The notes under the pieces: model-generated
The model's input: only the letters and a program-made list of their open reading frames with translations
What the model was told of the DNA's origin: nothing
Databases searched by the model: none
Made by a program: the position numbers and the translations under genes
NCBI RefSeq assembly: GCF_002288925.2
Contig: NW_022098069.1
Location: 69,148,758 to 69,212,757 of the forward strand
DNA: 64,000 bases
Reading direction: 5' to 3'
From: Delphinapterus leucas
Lineage: Eukaryota; Chordata; Mammalia; Artiodactyla; Monodontidae
In this document: piece by piece, positions 37,470 through 49,009 of the stretch
Layout of the letters: every line of letters begins with the position of its first letter
Position numbering within the stretch: position 1 is the first letter of the stretch

Positions 37470-37665
37470 GCCACTTGCTCTGTGTGCTGCTATCTCCCAT
37501 CACTTCATAGCATTTATTACACTGTATTCCGTTTGCTTGATTAATTGTCCATCTTCCCCTTCAGACTGCAGGCTCTTTGAAGGCAAGAAACATGTATGTC
37601 CTGTTCATTTTTGAAATCATTGTATCTTTCACATTGTAGGCACTCAGTAAGTATTTAAATTTCAA
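37470..37665 (+). mobile_element. L2 LINE 3' end
   Basis: CTGCTATCTCCCATCACTTC, AGACTGCAGGCTCTTTGAAGGCAAG, ATGTCCTGTTCATTTTTG, TTGTAGGCACTCAGTAAGTATT: a well preserved L2 tail. Confidence 0.85.
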
Positions 37666-37679
37666 GAATAGGACTTTGC

Positions 37680-38980
37680 AATACTAACTTGGATTTTTCC
37701 ATCATTTTTTCCCTAATATTTCCCATAAATATGCCTTGAACATGAAATATATGTGTGTATTTTATGATTATATAAAATCCCTTGACTCTGTGTAACCTAT
37801 TTGCCTTTACTACATGTAACATTTTTGTTTATAAATTTTTTGTTTTAACTTGGAAATCTCAATAATTACTAAATACCTATGCTATTTAGCATAGTAATGC
37901 TTACCACATCTTTAGGAAAATGCAGTTGTCTTATTCACCACATTTATGTCATGTTAATTTTTCTATTATTTCTTTTCTTTTGGAGCCTATTGTTCCTTTT
38001 GTTTGTAAAGCAGCATAGTTGTTACTGCAACCAGTGGCTTTTTGCCATGCATTCTTAGTACTTCTTGGAACATTTGGTTTAGGAAGTAGGGTAATTAGTA
38101 TATAAACATTGTGTAGCAGAACTATTCTAATTAGTGCCTTTTGGCCCGGGTCCAGTGATAAACAAAGTAAGATGCACGTCAGTATTTGTCCTAACAGTTT
38201 ATAAAAATCCTGTTATGGCCCTATGGGACAGCATACACAAGATATATTAAATAATGTGGTTGTTGAGATCATGAGAAAGGGTTCCATCATGTCAATTTAA
38301 TAGTCTTCACATAATAAATTAGCTGCCTAACTTTGAAGGCTTTCATTTGTCTTAATTATTCAGAAATCCTAAACTTAGCCATCCAAGTGTATCCCTAATA
38401 ACTTTTCACATCTTTAGTGAAACGTTGCCCCTTTAATCTGTCCCTAAACCAATTTCTCTATGTTCCTACAGTCTGCTAGCAGGAGAAGAGCATTGATTTA
38501 GGTTAGACCATCAAAATGAAATAGATTTAAAAACCAGGTTCAGCGGCACAACATTTCTCAGTCACTTTATGGGACCGTCAGCAAATTTTCTTTGGTTCAG
38601 TTCACTGTTTCTTAAGTCGCTTACTTCTGAAAAGCACTACTTCCTATTTTTGAAGTATACATGCTCAGAAGACTTTTCCTGTTGAGATGTCGTCCTGTCA
38701 GTCCACATTACTCAAGCTGCTATCCACATAGGGAAAGATAATTTTTTCTAGAGACTAAGAACAGAACTTTTTGCTAGCCAGCTTATTTTTTAGAGATACT
38801 CTGAGTTTAAAACTGGGGACAGAGTATGAGGTCTCAGTGCTGGTTCTTTTGAATCTCATTTATGCTCAGAATGTTGGTTGTCAAAAACCTTGTGATTAAT
38901 TTCCTTGTATGAAACCACTGAAAACAGAAAGTAAATATGTATAAAAGTGGAAAACTTAATAGTCAAATATTTGTCAAAGA
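37680..38980. other. Diverged sequence, nothing recognised
   Basis: No exon or named repeat supported. Confidence 0.4.
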
Positions 38981-39498
38981 AATGGAAATGATAATCAAAG
39001 CCCTCCCTAAATTCTACACACAAACACCTGAATAAACCGACACACCTCCCCCTGTTGAATAAGTTCTACAAGATACTTTTGCCAAGCTTTCAGGAGTTAT
39101 AGTTTCTGTCTCGTGCAGATTTTTTTTTTTTTTTTAAAGGGAGAGGGGTTGGGAGAATGCTGCCTGGCTAATTTTGTAAGACTTGTACAACCTTAATTCC
39201 AGAAGAATAGTAAAGAAAAGAAAATTATAGGTCCATCTCACAGTGACAAGTGTGGGAATTCTAAATGAAATATTTGCTGTCTAAATCCCAACAGCAGATT
39301 TTTTTAATACAGTATTTCTCTCTGGAGGGTGAGGATGTTTTAATATCAGAAATATCAATGAAATCTATTAATGGTGAACATACATAACAGACAAAAAACA
39401 TCACATAATTATCTCAAAGAATGCTTAAAAAGTATTTGATTAACTCCAATTTATGACTGAAAGGAAATTTTACAAACTTGATAAAGATTATATACTAA

Positions 39499-39709
39499 AA
39501 CCTATAGCTATACACTAATATGTATAAAATGGATAACTAATAAGAACTTGCTGTATAAAAAAATAAATAAAATTCAAAAAAAAAGAATGGATATATGTAT
39601 ATGTACAACTGAATCACTTTGCTGTACACCTGAAACTAACACAACATTGTAAATCAACTATACTCCAATATAAAATAAAAATAAAATTAAAAAAAAAAGA
39701 ACCTATAGC
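39499..39709 (+). mobile_element. 5'-truncated L1 3' UTR with target-site duplication
   Basis: Body about 39509-39699: TAAAATGGATAACTAATAAG, ACACCTGAAACTAACACAAC, ATTGTAAATCAACTATACTCC, then an A-rich AAATAAAAATAAAATTAAAAA tail. AACCTATAGC lies at both 39499-39508 and 39700-39709. Same L1 family as the 3' ends at 32527, 41244 and 50131. Confidence 0.9.
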
Positions 39710-40848
39710 AAACATCAAAACTTTAAACAAACTTTAGATAAAGCAAGACAAATATACCTGCTAAGACTGATATTCTTGATATAGATCTGACTAATTCAAT
39801 AAGAAAAAAAATAAAGTGAAATAAAGATGGACAGAGGGAAAGGAGGAGGGAGGGGGAAAAGAGAAAAATATAACAGACAAAACAGCCCTTATTTAGAGAT
39901 TATATGATGTCTACATAGGCAAAGTATTAGAACTAGCAAAAGCAAAGTATATACTTTCAAAAATCAATAGTTTTGTTCTTTCACATTAGCAGTAACTACA
40001 TTGCAAAATTCACAGTAGTTTAAAAAAATTATAATGCATTTAGACATTAACCTAAAAAATGCATAACAACTTTATAAATTTTAAAACTTTATTAAAGGAT
40101 GTAAATTAAGACTTGAATAAATGAAGAGTTATAACATAGTCATTGGTGGGGCACATAACAGCGTAAGATGTCAATTCTTACCAAATGCAATTCCAATTAA
40201 AATTATAGTGGGATTTTTTTTGAGGACCTCAATAAAATGCCTATGATGAAGAACAAAACTCTCCAAATAGCTGTCTATTTGAAATATATCTGGAGGAAGA
40301 TTACTTTTTTATTTTTTTAACCAGATTTTAATTCATATTAATAAAAGCAGTTTGAAACTGGCGCAGAAACAGATAATCAAGCTAATGAAACAGAGATGGG
40401 TACTCAAAAACAGACCCAAAGTGGGGAAGAGGTTTGTTGCTTAGTAGGTTCTTGGAAAAATGGTTTATTAGATGAAAAAAATAAAGTTGGGCCCCTACTT
40501 TACATCATATACTGTATATGAACTGCAGAGAGAACAAAGACCAACCTAAAAGTAATAGGTAAAACTATAGAGCTAATAAAAAAAAATGTTAGAGAATATC
40601 TTTGTGACCTTGGTATGTGAGAGAACTTAAACCCTTTCCTAAAAGCACAGGCTATCAAGGATAAATTGGTAGCTTTACAATGTCAAAACTAAGCATTTGT
40701 GTTCAGTGAATTATAGGGTAAAACAAAACTAACATTGAAGTGACAGGTTGGAAGAAGATATCTGCAACATCAAAGACTGAAAAGGGATAAATATGTGGAG
40801 TACATGAGAAATGCTTGCAAATTCAAGAATAAGAAGAGGAAACATATA

Positions 40849-40915
40849 TTGCGTTGGCTGAAAAGTTTGTTTGGGGTTTTCCATAACATTGAACTTTTTG
40901 GCCAACCCAATATAT
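40849..40915. mobile_element. Mariner-type MITE
   Basis: A 66-67 bp near-palindrome. The left arm reads TTGCGTTGGCTGAAAAGTTTG and the right arm AACTTTTTGGCCAACCCAATA, imperfect inverted repeats joined by TTTTCCATAACATTG. TA-rich TATA flanks fit the TA target of Tc1/mariner elements. It matches the short mariner-derived elements common in cetartiodactyls. It holds no coding capacity and splits the L1M. Confidence 0.88.
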
Positions 40916-41228
40916 ACATACAAAGGTTATTACTAGGCAATTCATAGAAGGAGGTTCCTCAACAACTAAGTGTTTGAAGAGAGATGTTTAACCTTATAAG
41001 TAATTAGAGAAATGCTAATTAATATAACAGTAACATACCACTTCACTCCCATCTGAGTGAGAAGAGATTTTTGAAAAATCAGTAGGTAAATCAAATCAAA
41101 ATGTAGGTGAAAATTTGGGGTAGTGGGGACACTTAATAACTAATCGTGGGAATCTAGACTGCTGTAACCAGTCTGAAGAGAAATCTCTTAACAATCCTTA
41201 GTAAAAGTATACATATAATTTTTCACCC

Positions 41229-41435
41229 AGTAGTCCCATTTTTTTTAATATAACATCTTTATTGGAGTATAATTGCTTTACAGTGTTGTGTTAGTTTCTG
41301 CTGTATAACAAAGTGAATCAGCTATACGTATACATATATCCCCATATCTCTTCCCTCTTGCATCTCCCTCCCACCCTCCCTATCCCACCCCTCTAGGTGG
41401 TCACAAAGCACCGAGCTGATAGTAGTCCCATTTTT
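41229..41435 (-). mobile_element. Very short L1 3' end with perfect 15-bp duplication
   Basis: Body 41244-41420, reversed L1 3' UTR (TTTATTGGAGTATAATTGC, TTGTGTTAGTTTCTGCTG, ATCTCTTCCCTCTTGC, CCTCTAGGTGGTCACAAAG). AGTAGTCCCATTTTT is identical at 41229-41243 and 41421-41435. Only about 177 bp was copied before the reverse transcriptase stopped. Confidence 0.95.
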
Positions 41436-41626
41436 GTGTACCTATTCCAGTACAACACAGCTCAGGTCTATAATGGGGTATATTGCAGACATTGTTTATC
41501 ACAGAATTGTTTCTGGTGGTTTAGAGTTGAGGACAACTTAAGGGTCTATCACTAGGGGAACGGTTAAGTAAATATGATGGATGCATCCTGTAGAACACTG
41601 TAGCAGTCAGAAAGAGTAAAATAACT

Positions 41627-42203
41627 GTACTGGCAATGCCCTCCAGCCCAAGACCCCCAGGAACAAACCCCTGTAGTAGAAACAAAATGGATTTATTATT
41701 CATCATAGGGAGTGGGTAACACACACTAGAACCATGAGGCTTCTCAGCAAGAGAATGTTTGGAAGGATTTACAAGATTCGAGCTTGTGTTAGATGATTTG
41801 AGAGAGGGTTAAAGTGGGACTTTGCTTTGGCTTGGACACTCTCAGGAAGTAGAAGCAATTCTATGATTGGTTATCTTAATTAAATCTTATCCATAGGAAA
41901 GGAAGACTAGAATGAGGCAAAGCTATAATTGACAAGGAAGCTGTGGTCACTCTTACTAGCCAGGATAGGGAATGTGTGGTTGTTTGTGTGGCTTGGACAA
42001 CGTTCATGTGTCTGTGTTCAGACATGATTATGCAGTTGGTCTTGTGTTTGTCTTGATCCATTATGGTCACAGAGTGGCCTTGTGTGATGTCGATGTTCTG
42101 TGAAATTGTTTATGTTCAACAGAACACAAGGGTTAGGCTCGTAATAACACGAAGGCCTTGCTGATAATACGAAACCCTGACGTGCTTTTCTCTTTCACAG
42201 TAC
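41627..42203 (-). mobile_element. Solo LTR of an endogenous retrovirus
   Basis: A 569-bp block at 41631-42199 begins TGGCAATGCC and ends CTCTTTCACA, so has the TG...CA ends of an LTR. It is flanked by the direct repeat GTAC (41627-41630 and 42200-42203) and drops cleanly into the old L1M. A minus-strand AATAAA near 41692 lies about 60 bp from the minus-strand 3' end, the usual place for the LTR polyadenylation signal, so the element points leftward. A 4-bp duplication is typical of class I (ERV1) proviruses; class III usually gives 5 bp. No gag, pol or env is present; internal sequence was presumably lost by LTR-LTR recombination. Frames at 41521-42070 are spurious. Confidence 0.75.
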
Positions 42204-42319
42204 AGCAGCAACTTGAAGAGAACTTAAAACATGATATAGATTGTTAAAAAGGGCTTACAACAAGATCGATAGCATTAAACACATAAGTAAAACAAGAGTA
42301 TGTATTATTCAAGGATGAA

Positions 42320-42326
42320 AACACAC

Positions 42327-42361
<35 letters not shown>
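42320..42361. repeat. (CA)n microsatellite, about 42 bp
   Basis: Near-perfect CA run with one GC interruption (CACGCACAC). Probably polymorphic. It produces the cysteine/valine-rich minus-strand frame at 42309-42497. Confidence 0.95.
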
Positions 42362-42362
<1 letters not shown>

Positions 42363-42369
42363 GCTTCTA

Positions 42370-43950
42370 TACCAAATGCATAGGTTCTCATCTTTAGTGA
42401 GGGTAGAGGGAAAGGGCCAGTAGCCAATACTGGGGGTGAACAATATTGGGGGGTGAAAGGAAATTATTAAATAACAGAGGAGTCTCCTGAGGACCATTGT
42501 GATAATATGCTATGGATTGAGGGTTAGAATAATTCAGTTCTCAACAGCTGAGATCTAAAGGGCAGTGTATACATCAGCAGAAACATGTTAAGGGAAAGAG
42601 CAGGAGCCTGTGGCCCAGCTTCATATTTGCATTTACTGCCCTTGCCTTGTGGGAGGTGAGGGAGGCCTTCTTTAAGCTTTTCCTAAATCTCTTTCATTTC
42701 CCCCAGCCGGAATGAGCTATTGTAATGATAGCATGTTGATGCTTGTTGAAATAAAACATGCCCACTAGTGTAAAATGAGAGCATTAATATTTCATGTGAG
42801 AACTTGATTTAACTTTAAACATATCCAAAAGCTTTGAAAGTAAAAACAACAACAAAACAAAAACAATGAAACACCCAACTCATATTAGCTGCAGAGAAAG
42901 CTACTTGATTACGTTGGTAAATAAAAGGTAAAAGAAAGGTAAAGGTAGAAGATTTTAAAACAATCTTTTACATAGGTAAAAGATTTCTTCGTAAACCTTA
43001 AAATTAGTGCCTGTAATCATGTTATTATGTCATAATTTACTTTCTAACTATAGAAAAGAGCTTGTACTTTTAAGAAACAAAGACTTCCTATCCCCACGCC
43101 TGGCATCTTATCAGTGATTCTTTAAAAGTAAATGTCCTAGCGTCTAGAGTGAATTGACTTCAATTTCTATAATACATATTTAGAGGCAGTATTAATAGGT
43201 ATTAAGATAATAGATTCTTTAACTTAGGAAAGAAAAACTTAATTTTTATTTTGACACTTTTCTGCTCAACTCTTAAGTGAACGTGTAGGTCTCTGTCTCC
43301 TGGGGTCCTCATTATGCTTTTCTTTGCCCTTTCCAGTGTTTCCATCACATTGGGGCCCCTGGCTTCACAGGCGTTAGCAAGATAAGGCTAATGCACCTAT
43401 GAAGGGCAATCTGCCTCTCTGTTATGTCTTACTGTTAGTTCTTATTCTTCATTGACTATGTTTTGGAAAAGATATCTTGGTGTTTTTTGAAACATTCTTT
43501 ATTTACATCACTTTCTGGACAGGCAGGGGGAAGAGTATCCTGTGATAGTTCTTATGTCATCAAATCTTGTTTTGTAATCTCTATAATTACTTGAACCTTC
43601 ATTAACGTTGTAGGAACAAATATAGAACTTTTTTATAAGCATTCAAAACCCTGAAATTAGTTTTTAAGGATAATTACCTCTATAAATCCTACCTCTATAC
43701 CATGACAGATCCTCTATAAATCCCCTATAATCTATAAATTATAAATCCATGGCAGATCCCTAGATCTCTTTTATGTCCACTGATAAATATAATGAATTTT
43801 GATTTAAGAAGCAAACATACCTACATTCACATTCTTGAACAATACCCCAGTTGAATTACTCTGGAATTTTGCTTATGAAAATACAATATAAGCTATTAAA
43901 TCCCTGTATTGTATAAAACCACCGTTTTCTTTTTTTTTTAAAGAATTGGT
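42370..43950. other. Diverged sequence, nothing recognised
   Basis: An AAC-rich stretch lies near 42845-42870 and a small internal repeat of CTATAAATCC at 43680-43750. No gene evidence. Confidence 0.4.
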
Positions 43951-43967
43951 CTGTAGCAAACTAAACT

Positions 43968-44160
43968 TTTTAAAATTAATTAATCAATTAATTTTTATTT
44001 TGGCTGCACTGGGTCTTCGTTGCAGCACACGGGCTTCTCTAGTTGCAGTGCGCAGGCTTAGTTGTGGTATGTGGGACCTTAGTTCCCCAACCAGCGATCG
44101 AACCCGTGCCCCCTGATTTGGGAGCACGGAGTCTTAACCACTGGACCACCAGGGAAGTCC
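43968..44160 (-). mobile_element. CHR/Bov-type tRNA-derived SINE, short subfamily
   Basis: Minus strand begins GGGACTTCCCTGGTGGTCC and carries B-box-like GGTTCGATCGCTGG at its usual place; the tail is ATT-rich (AATTAATTGATTAATT). At about 193 bp it lacks the repeated CTCAGTAGTTGTGGC middle of the long copies. No clear duplication. The frames at 44043-44321 are SINE-derived. Confidence 0.88.
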
Positions 44161-44169
44161 CTAGACCAT

Positions 44170-45780
44170 GTTTTCTGGAGAGAGGTGACATTGTTTCTAT
44201 AGAACTTATTCAGACTTCTGCGTTTGATCTCTTGAAATGTCTGTGTTTCATCTCTAAAAATATTTAGCAAACTCCACATTTGTTTTATGTAGATAGGATT
44301 ATGAAGGAACTGTGTCCTCAAAAACTGTACATAAATTGTCCAAATTCACATTTTGCTGTAAAACAGTATTAAGAATGATAGCTCACAGTCTCTTTTAAAC
44401 CCATAATGTGGCCAACATACTATGTTTGCAATAAAGAATACTAGAAAAATAATACTACTATAAGCATACAGAATAGTCTTTAATTCTACATGCCCCGTAC
44501 TTCTGTTAGTACCTGCAGATAGGCTTCCCACAGGTGCCTTGGTCCATTCCAGATTCTGAAACTCATTTACACTAAAATGAGTGAAAAATGCTTGATCTGC
44601 CTTTGATCTTATGAAATAGAGGGAGCTAATGGACAGTAGTACAATATTATTCCCCTCCTTCCCCCCAACCAGTTTTCCTTTCTAGACATATTTATGTTTT
44701 CTATATCCCCTACACTCTTGGGCCCAAGACTATAAAACATAGTAAGAAGCCGAAAAGAATACCTTTAGAGGAACTTTTTTCAAGTTAGTGTACCTAAGCG
44801 GACTAGGACCTTAAGCAGTTTTTCCTACAGATGCTAGCAATCTGGAAGGAGTAAAATGAGAGCAGACAGGTTGCTTCCTCAACTAAATAACTGAATGTGT
44901 TTTTTTGCAAACTCATCAAGTTGTCAATTCACACACACTTTAAGTAAGACTGTACTTAGTATCTCCATATCAGGAATGGAACTTGACACAAGTTTCCATA
45001 TATGCACCCACACATAATAAATGTCAGCCTCTTGGCAACTGCTATAAGAATTAGTGCTTGTAGCATTGGACATTCTGTTAAAATCATTAATTTGAAATAG
45101 TGTTCTTTACAGAGGAATTTTATCAGAAAGGATATAAAGTGTTTTAAGCATGTGATTCCAAAGGAAAGGGAAAGCTAATACAGAACTTAGTAGCATCACA
45201 TTGATTTAGCTATTTTACAGGTACAGTTTGGAGCTAAAGTGATTTTTAGCCTCTTTAGTGATTTAAGTCTAACCACTGTGGTGGTGGGAGACAGATTTCA
45301 TATTTATAGAGGTTCATATGTGGTACATTTGGCTTTAAAAGTAATTGTGGTTGGCACTGTAGTAGGAAGCCATCTAGGGCACTGCTGACTTCTAATACAC
45401 GGTGTTTCTGGTAGGCATGGGCCAGAGTTTGATTTGTTTTTTGAGGAGAGGATTATATATCTATTTAGGCAAGGTCAATTCTTATTTTTGGCATTCATAC
45501 TAGAATTCTCTATTCTGGTTCTTATGTTTTTGCACATTATAGACAAGTAGTAAACCCCAAACAGAGAAATTCCTGAGAATACAGGTTTTTAAAACCTGAA
45601 ATCAGTTTACCTTAAAACATTCCAATGTTTTGAAGGAGAAAAGGATATTGTTTTAATTCCCCCTTTGCAAAGAAGTTTTGACTACCTTTTTGAAATGTGT
45701 TTTATTACCTGATATACCAGGGGTGTTTGGTTGGTATTCTTTTTGTTCTTAAGTCTCAGTATTTCTGTTTTCCTTTAAAA
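44170..45780. other. Diverged sequence, nothing recognised
   Basis: No exon or named repeat supported; 44346-44531 minus-strand frame has no motif. Confidence 0.4.
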
Positions 45781-45783
45781 CGA

Positions 45784-45990
45784 GGGTCAGCAAACTTTTT
45801 CTGCAAAGGCCCAGAGAGTAAATATTTTAAGCTATGTAGGCTACATATGGTGTCTCTTGCATCTCCCCCAGCTCCACCGTCCTCTTCCCCTTCTCTCTCC
45901 TCATCCTCTGTTTTTTCCACCCTTCTAAAAATGTAGAAACATTCTAACCTTGAGTAGCCTACAAAAACAGATTTGACCCCCTGGCTGTTT
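45784..45990 (+). mobile_element. MER-type hAT DNA transposon remnant
   Basis: GGGTCAGCAAACTTTTTCTGCAAAGG and AGAGAGTAAATATTTTAAGC are the typical left part of a non-autonomous hAT family; CTACAAAAACAGATTTGACCCCCTGGCTG is its right part. The middle carries a CT-rich expansion. I do not assign the MER number. Confidence 0.75.
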
Positions 45991-46249
45991 TAAGTGAGCC
46001 CTTAATTCTAGACTCAGTTCTGCCCCAAACTCACTTGTGCTTATAGGCAGTTGGTATGATTGGCTTCTCTCATCCGTTTATGAAAATAACTTAATAGTCT
46101 CTTCCAGCTTGCAGACTCTGTGAAATACCTATACACTTGCTTTTGTTTTGTCATTTTAGATATACAGTTTAATTATCGCAGAAAAAGTTTGATTGTGCTT
46201 CAGTTAAATTCCATAATGCCTAGATTAGAATTATCTAGAGCCAAGTCAT

Positions 46250-46490
46250 CTGGCATATGAACTCAGCGTCAGAAAGCCTGAATTTGAGTCCTTCCGCCCC
46301 CCACACCCGCACCCTGCGCCAATTGTTAGACTCTTATGGTCTCAAGCAAGCCACCAAACCACTCTGACTTTCAATTTCCTCTTCATCAAATTGAGGAAAT
46401 GACACCAATTCTTCCTACCTCTTAAAATTGCTTACTTTTCTAATTGAAATGTAGATACTGAAAATGCTTTGTAAACTACAAAACATAAAA
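46250..46490 (+). mobile_element. MIR SINE, interrupted by C-rich tract
   Basis: GCCTGAATTTGAGTCC head, CTGACTTTCAATTTCCTC and TCATCAAATTGAGGAAATGA. A CCGCCCCCCACACCCGC tract has expanded in the middle. Confidence 0.65.
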
Positions 46491-46565
46491 TCGTCATTAT
46501 ACATCATTCTTTTAAGCTATGTGCTTTTATAACTGAATTTCCCTTTATAAATTTTATTATAGGAA

Positions 46566-46600
46566 AAAATATATATATATATATATAAATTTTTTTTTTA
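46566..46600. repeat. (AT)n plus poly-T low-complexity run
   Basis: ATATATATATATATATATAT followed by a T9 run. Confidence 0.9.
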
Positions 46601-46779
46601 CTTAAAACTACTAGCTTAAATAACATTAGCCAATAGGGGCAATAAATTCTTCTTAGTTTAACATCTGGAAGATAGTAGGTGACCAATGACTAGTTAGTCA
46701 AGGCAGCAGTAGCTTTTTCCAACCAGAACTTATACCTAGATTTTGAATACACTGTTTCTTTTCCAATGGTATCAAGTGC

Positions 46780-46860
46780 TCTCTAGAGTATGGATAACTC
46801 AGTTCTTAATATAGTGCCTTGCACATAGTAGCCACTCAAATATTTGCTGACTTTCTCTAG
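46780..46860 (+). mobile_element. L2 LINE 3' end fragment
   Basis: ATAGTGCCTTGCACATAGTAGCCACTCAAATATTTGCTGA is a clear L2 tail. Confidence 0.75.
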
Positions 46861-47328
46861 GACCTTAGTCCACAAAGACATCAGATGTTCCTATTTCCCT
46901 TTCAGCTGTAAATAATTACATTTTTATACTTAGAATATAAAACTGTTGGCTTTCCTTCTTTCATAGTTGTTGTTAAAGAAATTCTCCACTGATGTTTGCT
47001 CCATTCCCTCTATTCCTTTTCTTTTTTTCCTTCTTCTGTGACATGGAGAATGGAAGTCTCCATTCCCTGAGACTGGACAGGTTTTGTCCAATTAAAAGGT
47101 AGTTAATTCCCAGTTGACTTTTTTTCTTAACCCCCTCCCATCAATTATGTCCATCAAAAGCCTCTTTAAACCAATTTTCATGTAATAAAAGCTATGCCTT
47201 GGTTAACGGAAGTTGCTCTGGGTAGGGGCAGGTAGGAAGGAAACTCCCTAGAAATCTGAGATGAATTTCTCAGGTTTATTTGGTTTTGTGTTATATACAA
47301 CCTAAAGTACTGCACAAAATACCCTAGT

Positions 47329-47494
47329 GCAGCACTCCCCAAATCCGGCTGTACATCAGAATCAGCAGAGGAACTTTGAAAAACCAAGGATTTCCAGGCC
47401 CTGTCACAGACTTACTGAATTAGAGTCTTTGAGAGGGTCATGCCTAGGAATCCATATTTTTAAAAAGATCCAGCCAGGTTTGAAAACCAGTGGA
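47329..47494 (+). mobile_element. MER5A-type hAT-Charlie remnant
   Basis: CAGCACTCCCCAAATCCGGCTGTACATCAGAATCAGC at left, TTACTGAATTAGAGTC in the middle, TTTGAAAACCAGTGG at right: MER5A order with remnants of both ends. Confidence 0.85.
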
Positions 47495-47504
47495 GTAGTT
47501 ACTG

Positions 47505-47715
47505 CTGTGGTCTGTAGGGTAAGACAGATGTGAGTTTAAATTCTGGCTATGTGATTTACTTCCTATATGAATTTGAGCAAATCATTTAACCTCTCGCCAA
47601 AAAAGTAAACATAATAATAAAATTATATTGCATAGATGTTTTCAAGGATTACATGAGATAATTTAGCATTTATGTGCTTGGCATGGAACACTCAGTAAAT
47701 CGTTTATCATTGTAT
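47505..47715 (+). mobile_element. MIR SINE
   Basis: GTGAGTTTAAATTCTGGCTATGTG, TTTGAGCAAATCATTTAACCTCTC, GATTACATGAGATAAT, GTGCTTGGCATGGAAC in order. It directly follows the MER5A copy. Confidence 0.8.
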
Positions 47716-47719
47716 ATGA

Positions 47720-48890
47720 CTGTATTATTATTTTTCTGACAAATACTGTATTCCTTAGGAAAAAAGTTTAAACTGAATTTAAATTTTGAATATAATCTTA
47801 TTTAAATAGGATTTGAATTAGAAATTTATTTCATGACAGTCCCAATTTAAATTAGTTATGCCACATGTGACTTTTCAGCATCTCATTAATAGAAATATAT
47901 ATTCACTCTGTAGTTTTCTTAGGAAAACTTGGTACTTCTTACAGCAGTAGTATGTACATGTTGCTAATAGGCCAAGGGGACAGTCATGTCTATTTGGTAG
48001 AAACTATTTAGAATTAAACTAAATGCAGTAAAAGAAAAATTGAAAAGAAGGGATACAAAAGTATTCTGTGTTCACTGCTTGATTTCCATTAGGCCCAACC
48101 TGATTTTTTTTTTTTTTTTAAGACTAAAGCCACAATTGAGTCTGGGGTGCTAGTGGATACAAAAATATGATATATGCATGGTAATTGTAGCAAATGTTTA
48201 GTGTTCTTTAAAAATATGATTTCAAATACTATACCAGAAAGAAAGAAATGATATCAGCCTTTTATATGTGCTAAAATAAGTATCTATATAGGCTGCTATG
48301 GTTTTTAACATCCTAAATATTATGAGATCCTTTAAAAATACTTATCCTTCATGTTTGTTTATATGTAAGAAAATAAGTCTTATCATGAAACGTAAGAGTG
48401 CTTCATGCTCCACTCGTCATATCATGCTAAGTATTGTCTTACTATTTTAAAAAATTATTTGCCCAGTAGTTTGGACGTGTTCTATGAAACACTGAACTGC
48501 TATCACAGTTATGTATTACTGGGACTATCCCTTTCAGTAAGGTCTAGGGTAGCCATTTCTAAAGTGAAAATGAGCAGTGAAAAATCATCATTAAAAATAG
48601 CCAATTATGTTGGTTCTTTGGTTACAGTGAAATTCCCAGGGGTAGCCGTATAAATTATAGCCTTGTACTGGTAAGTTGAATTTGGCCAAGTCATAGCTCT
48701 AGTTTGTAGCAGAGTCAATCTTAAAACTCAGGTCTCCTAACTCCCCTCGGAAACTAGCCCTTTATTCAGTAGATAAGCCTAGACTAAGCCAATTTGGTCC
48801 TCACCCCCTTCCCAACATCCCCAAGATGGATTGTTAGAGAGTATTTACTGAGACCAAATGTCTGAAGAATTAGAGTAATATTAAGAGTAA
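47720..48890. other. Diverged sequence, nothing recognised
   Basis: Contains a 17-bp T run near 48103-48119. The 82-aa plus-strand frame at 48405-48653 has no motif I recognise. Confidence 0.4.
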
Positions 48891-48894
48891 TAGT

Positions 48895-49000
48895 TAACCT
48901 TTATTCAGGTACCGAATTGGTGCTTTACCTGCTTTCATTTAATTTTTATTCTATCACCCTATGAGATATATATTGTTATGTCCATTATAGAGTTTACTAT
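48895..49000 (-). mobile_element. Possible MIR fragment
   Basis: AATTGGTGCTTTACCTGCTTTCATTTAATTTTTATTC and CACCCTATGAGATATATATTG fit the reversed MIR 3' part. Confidence 0.45.
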
Positions 49001-49009
49001 CTACCTTGT

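Larger units (their letters stand above)
38985..42320 (+). mobile_element. Old L1M, sense strand, ORF2 to 3' region, broken by four insertions
   Basis: L1M ORF2 text in sense order: CCAGAAGAATAGTAAAGAAAAG, AATTATCTCAAAGAATGC, then GTCAATTCTTACCAAATGCAATTCC, GAAACTGGCGCAGAAACAG, ACCACTTCACTCCCATCTG and, after the last insert, GCAGCAACTTGAAGAGAAC. Stops and indels are everywhere. The element is interrupted at 39509-39699 (L1 3' end), 40849-40915 (mariner MITE), 41244-41420 (antisense L1 3' end) and 41631-42199 (solo LTR); each insert leaves L1M text continuous on both sides. Outer limits approximate. Confidence 0.75.

Noticed and set aside
42309..42497. Cysteine- and valine-rich small protein frame
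   Set aside because: The pattern comes from translating the (CA)n microsatellite.
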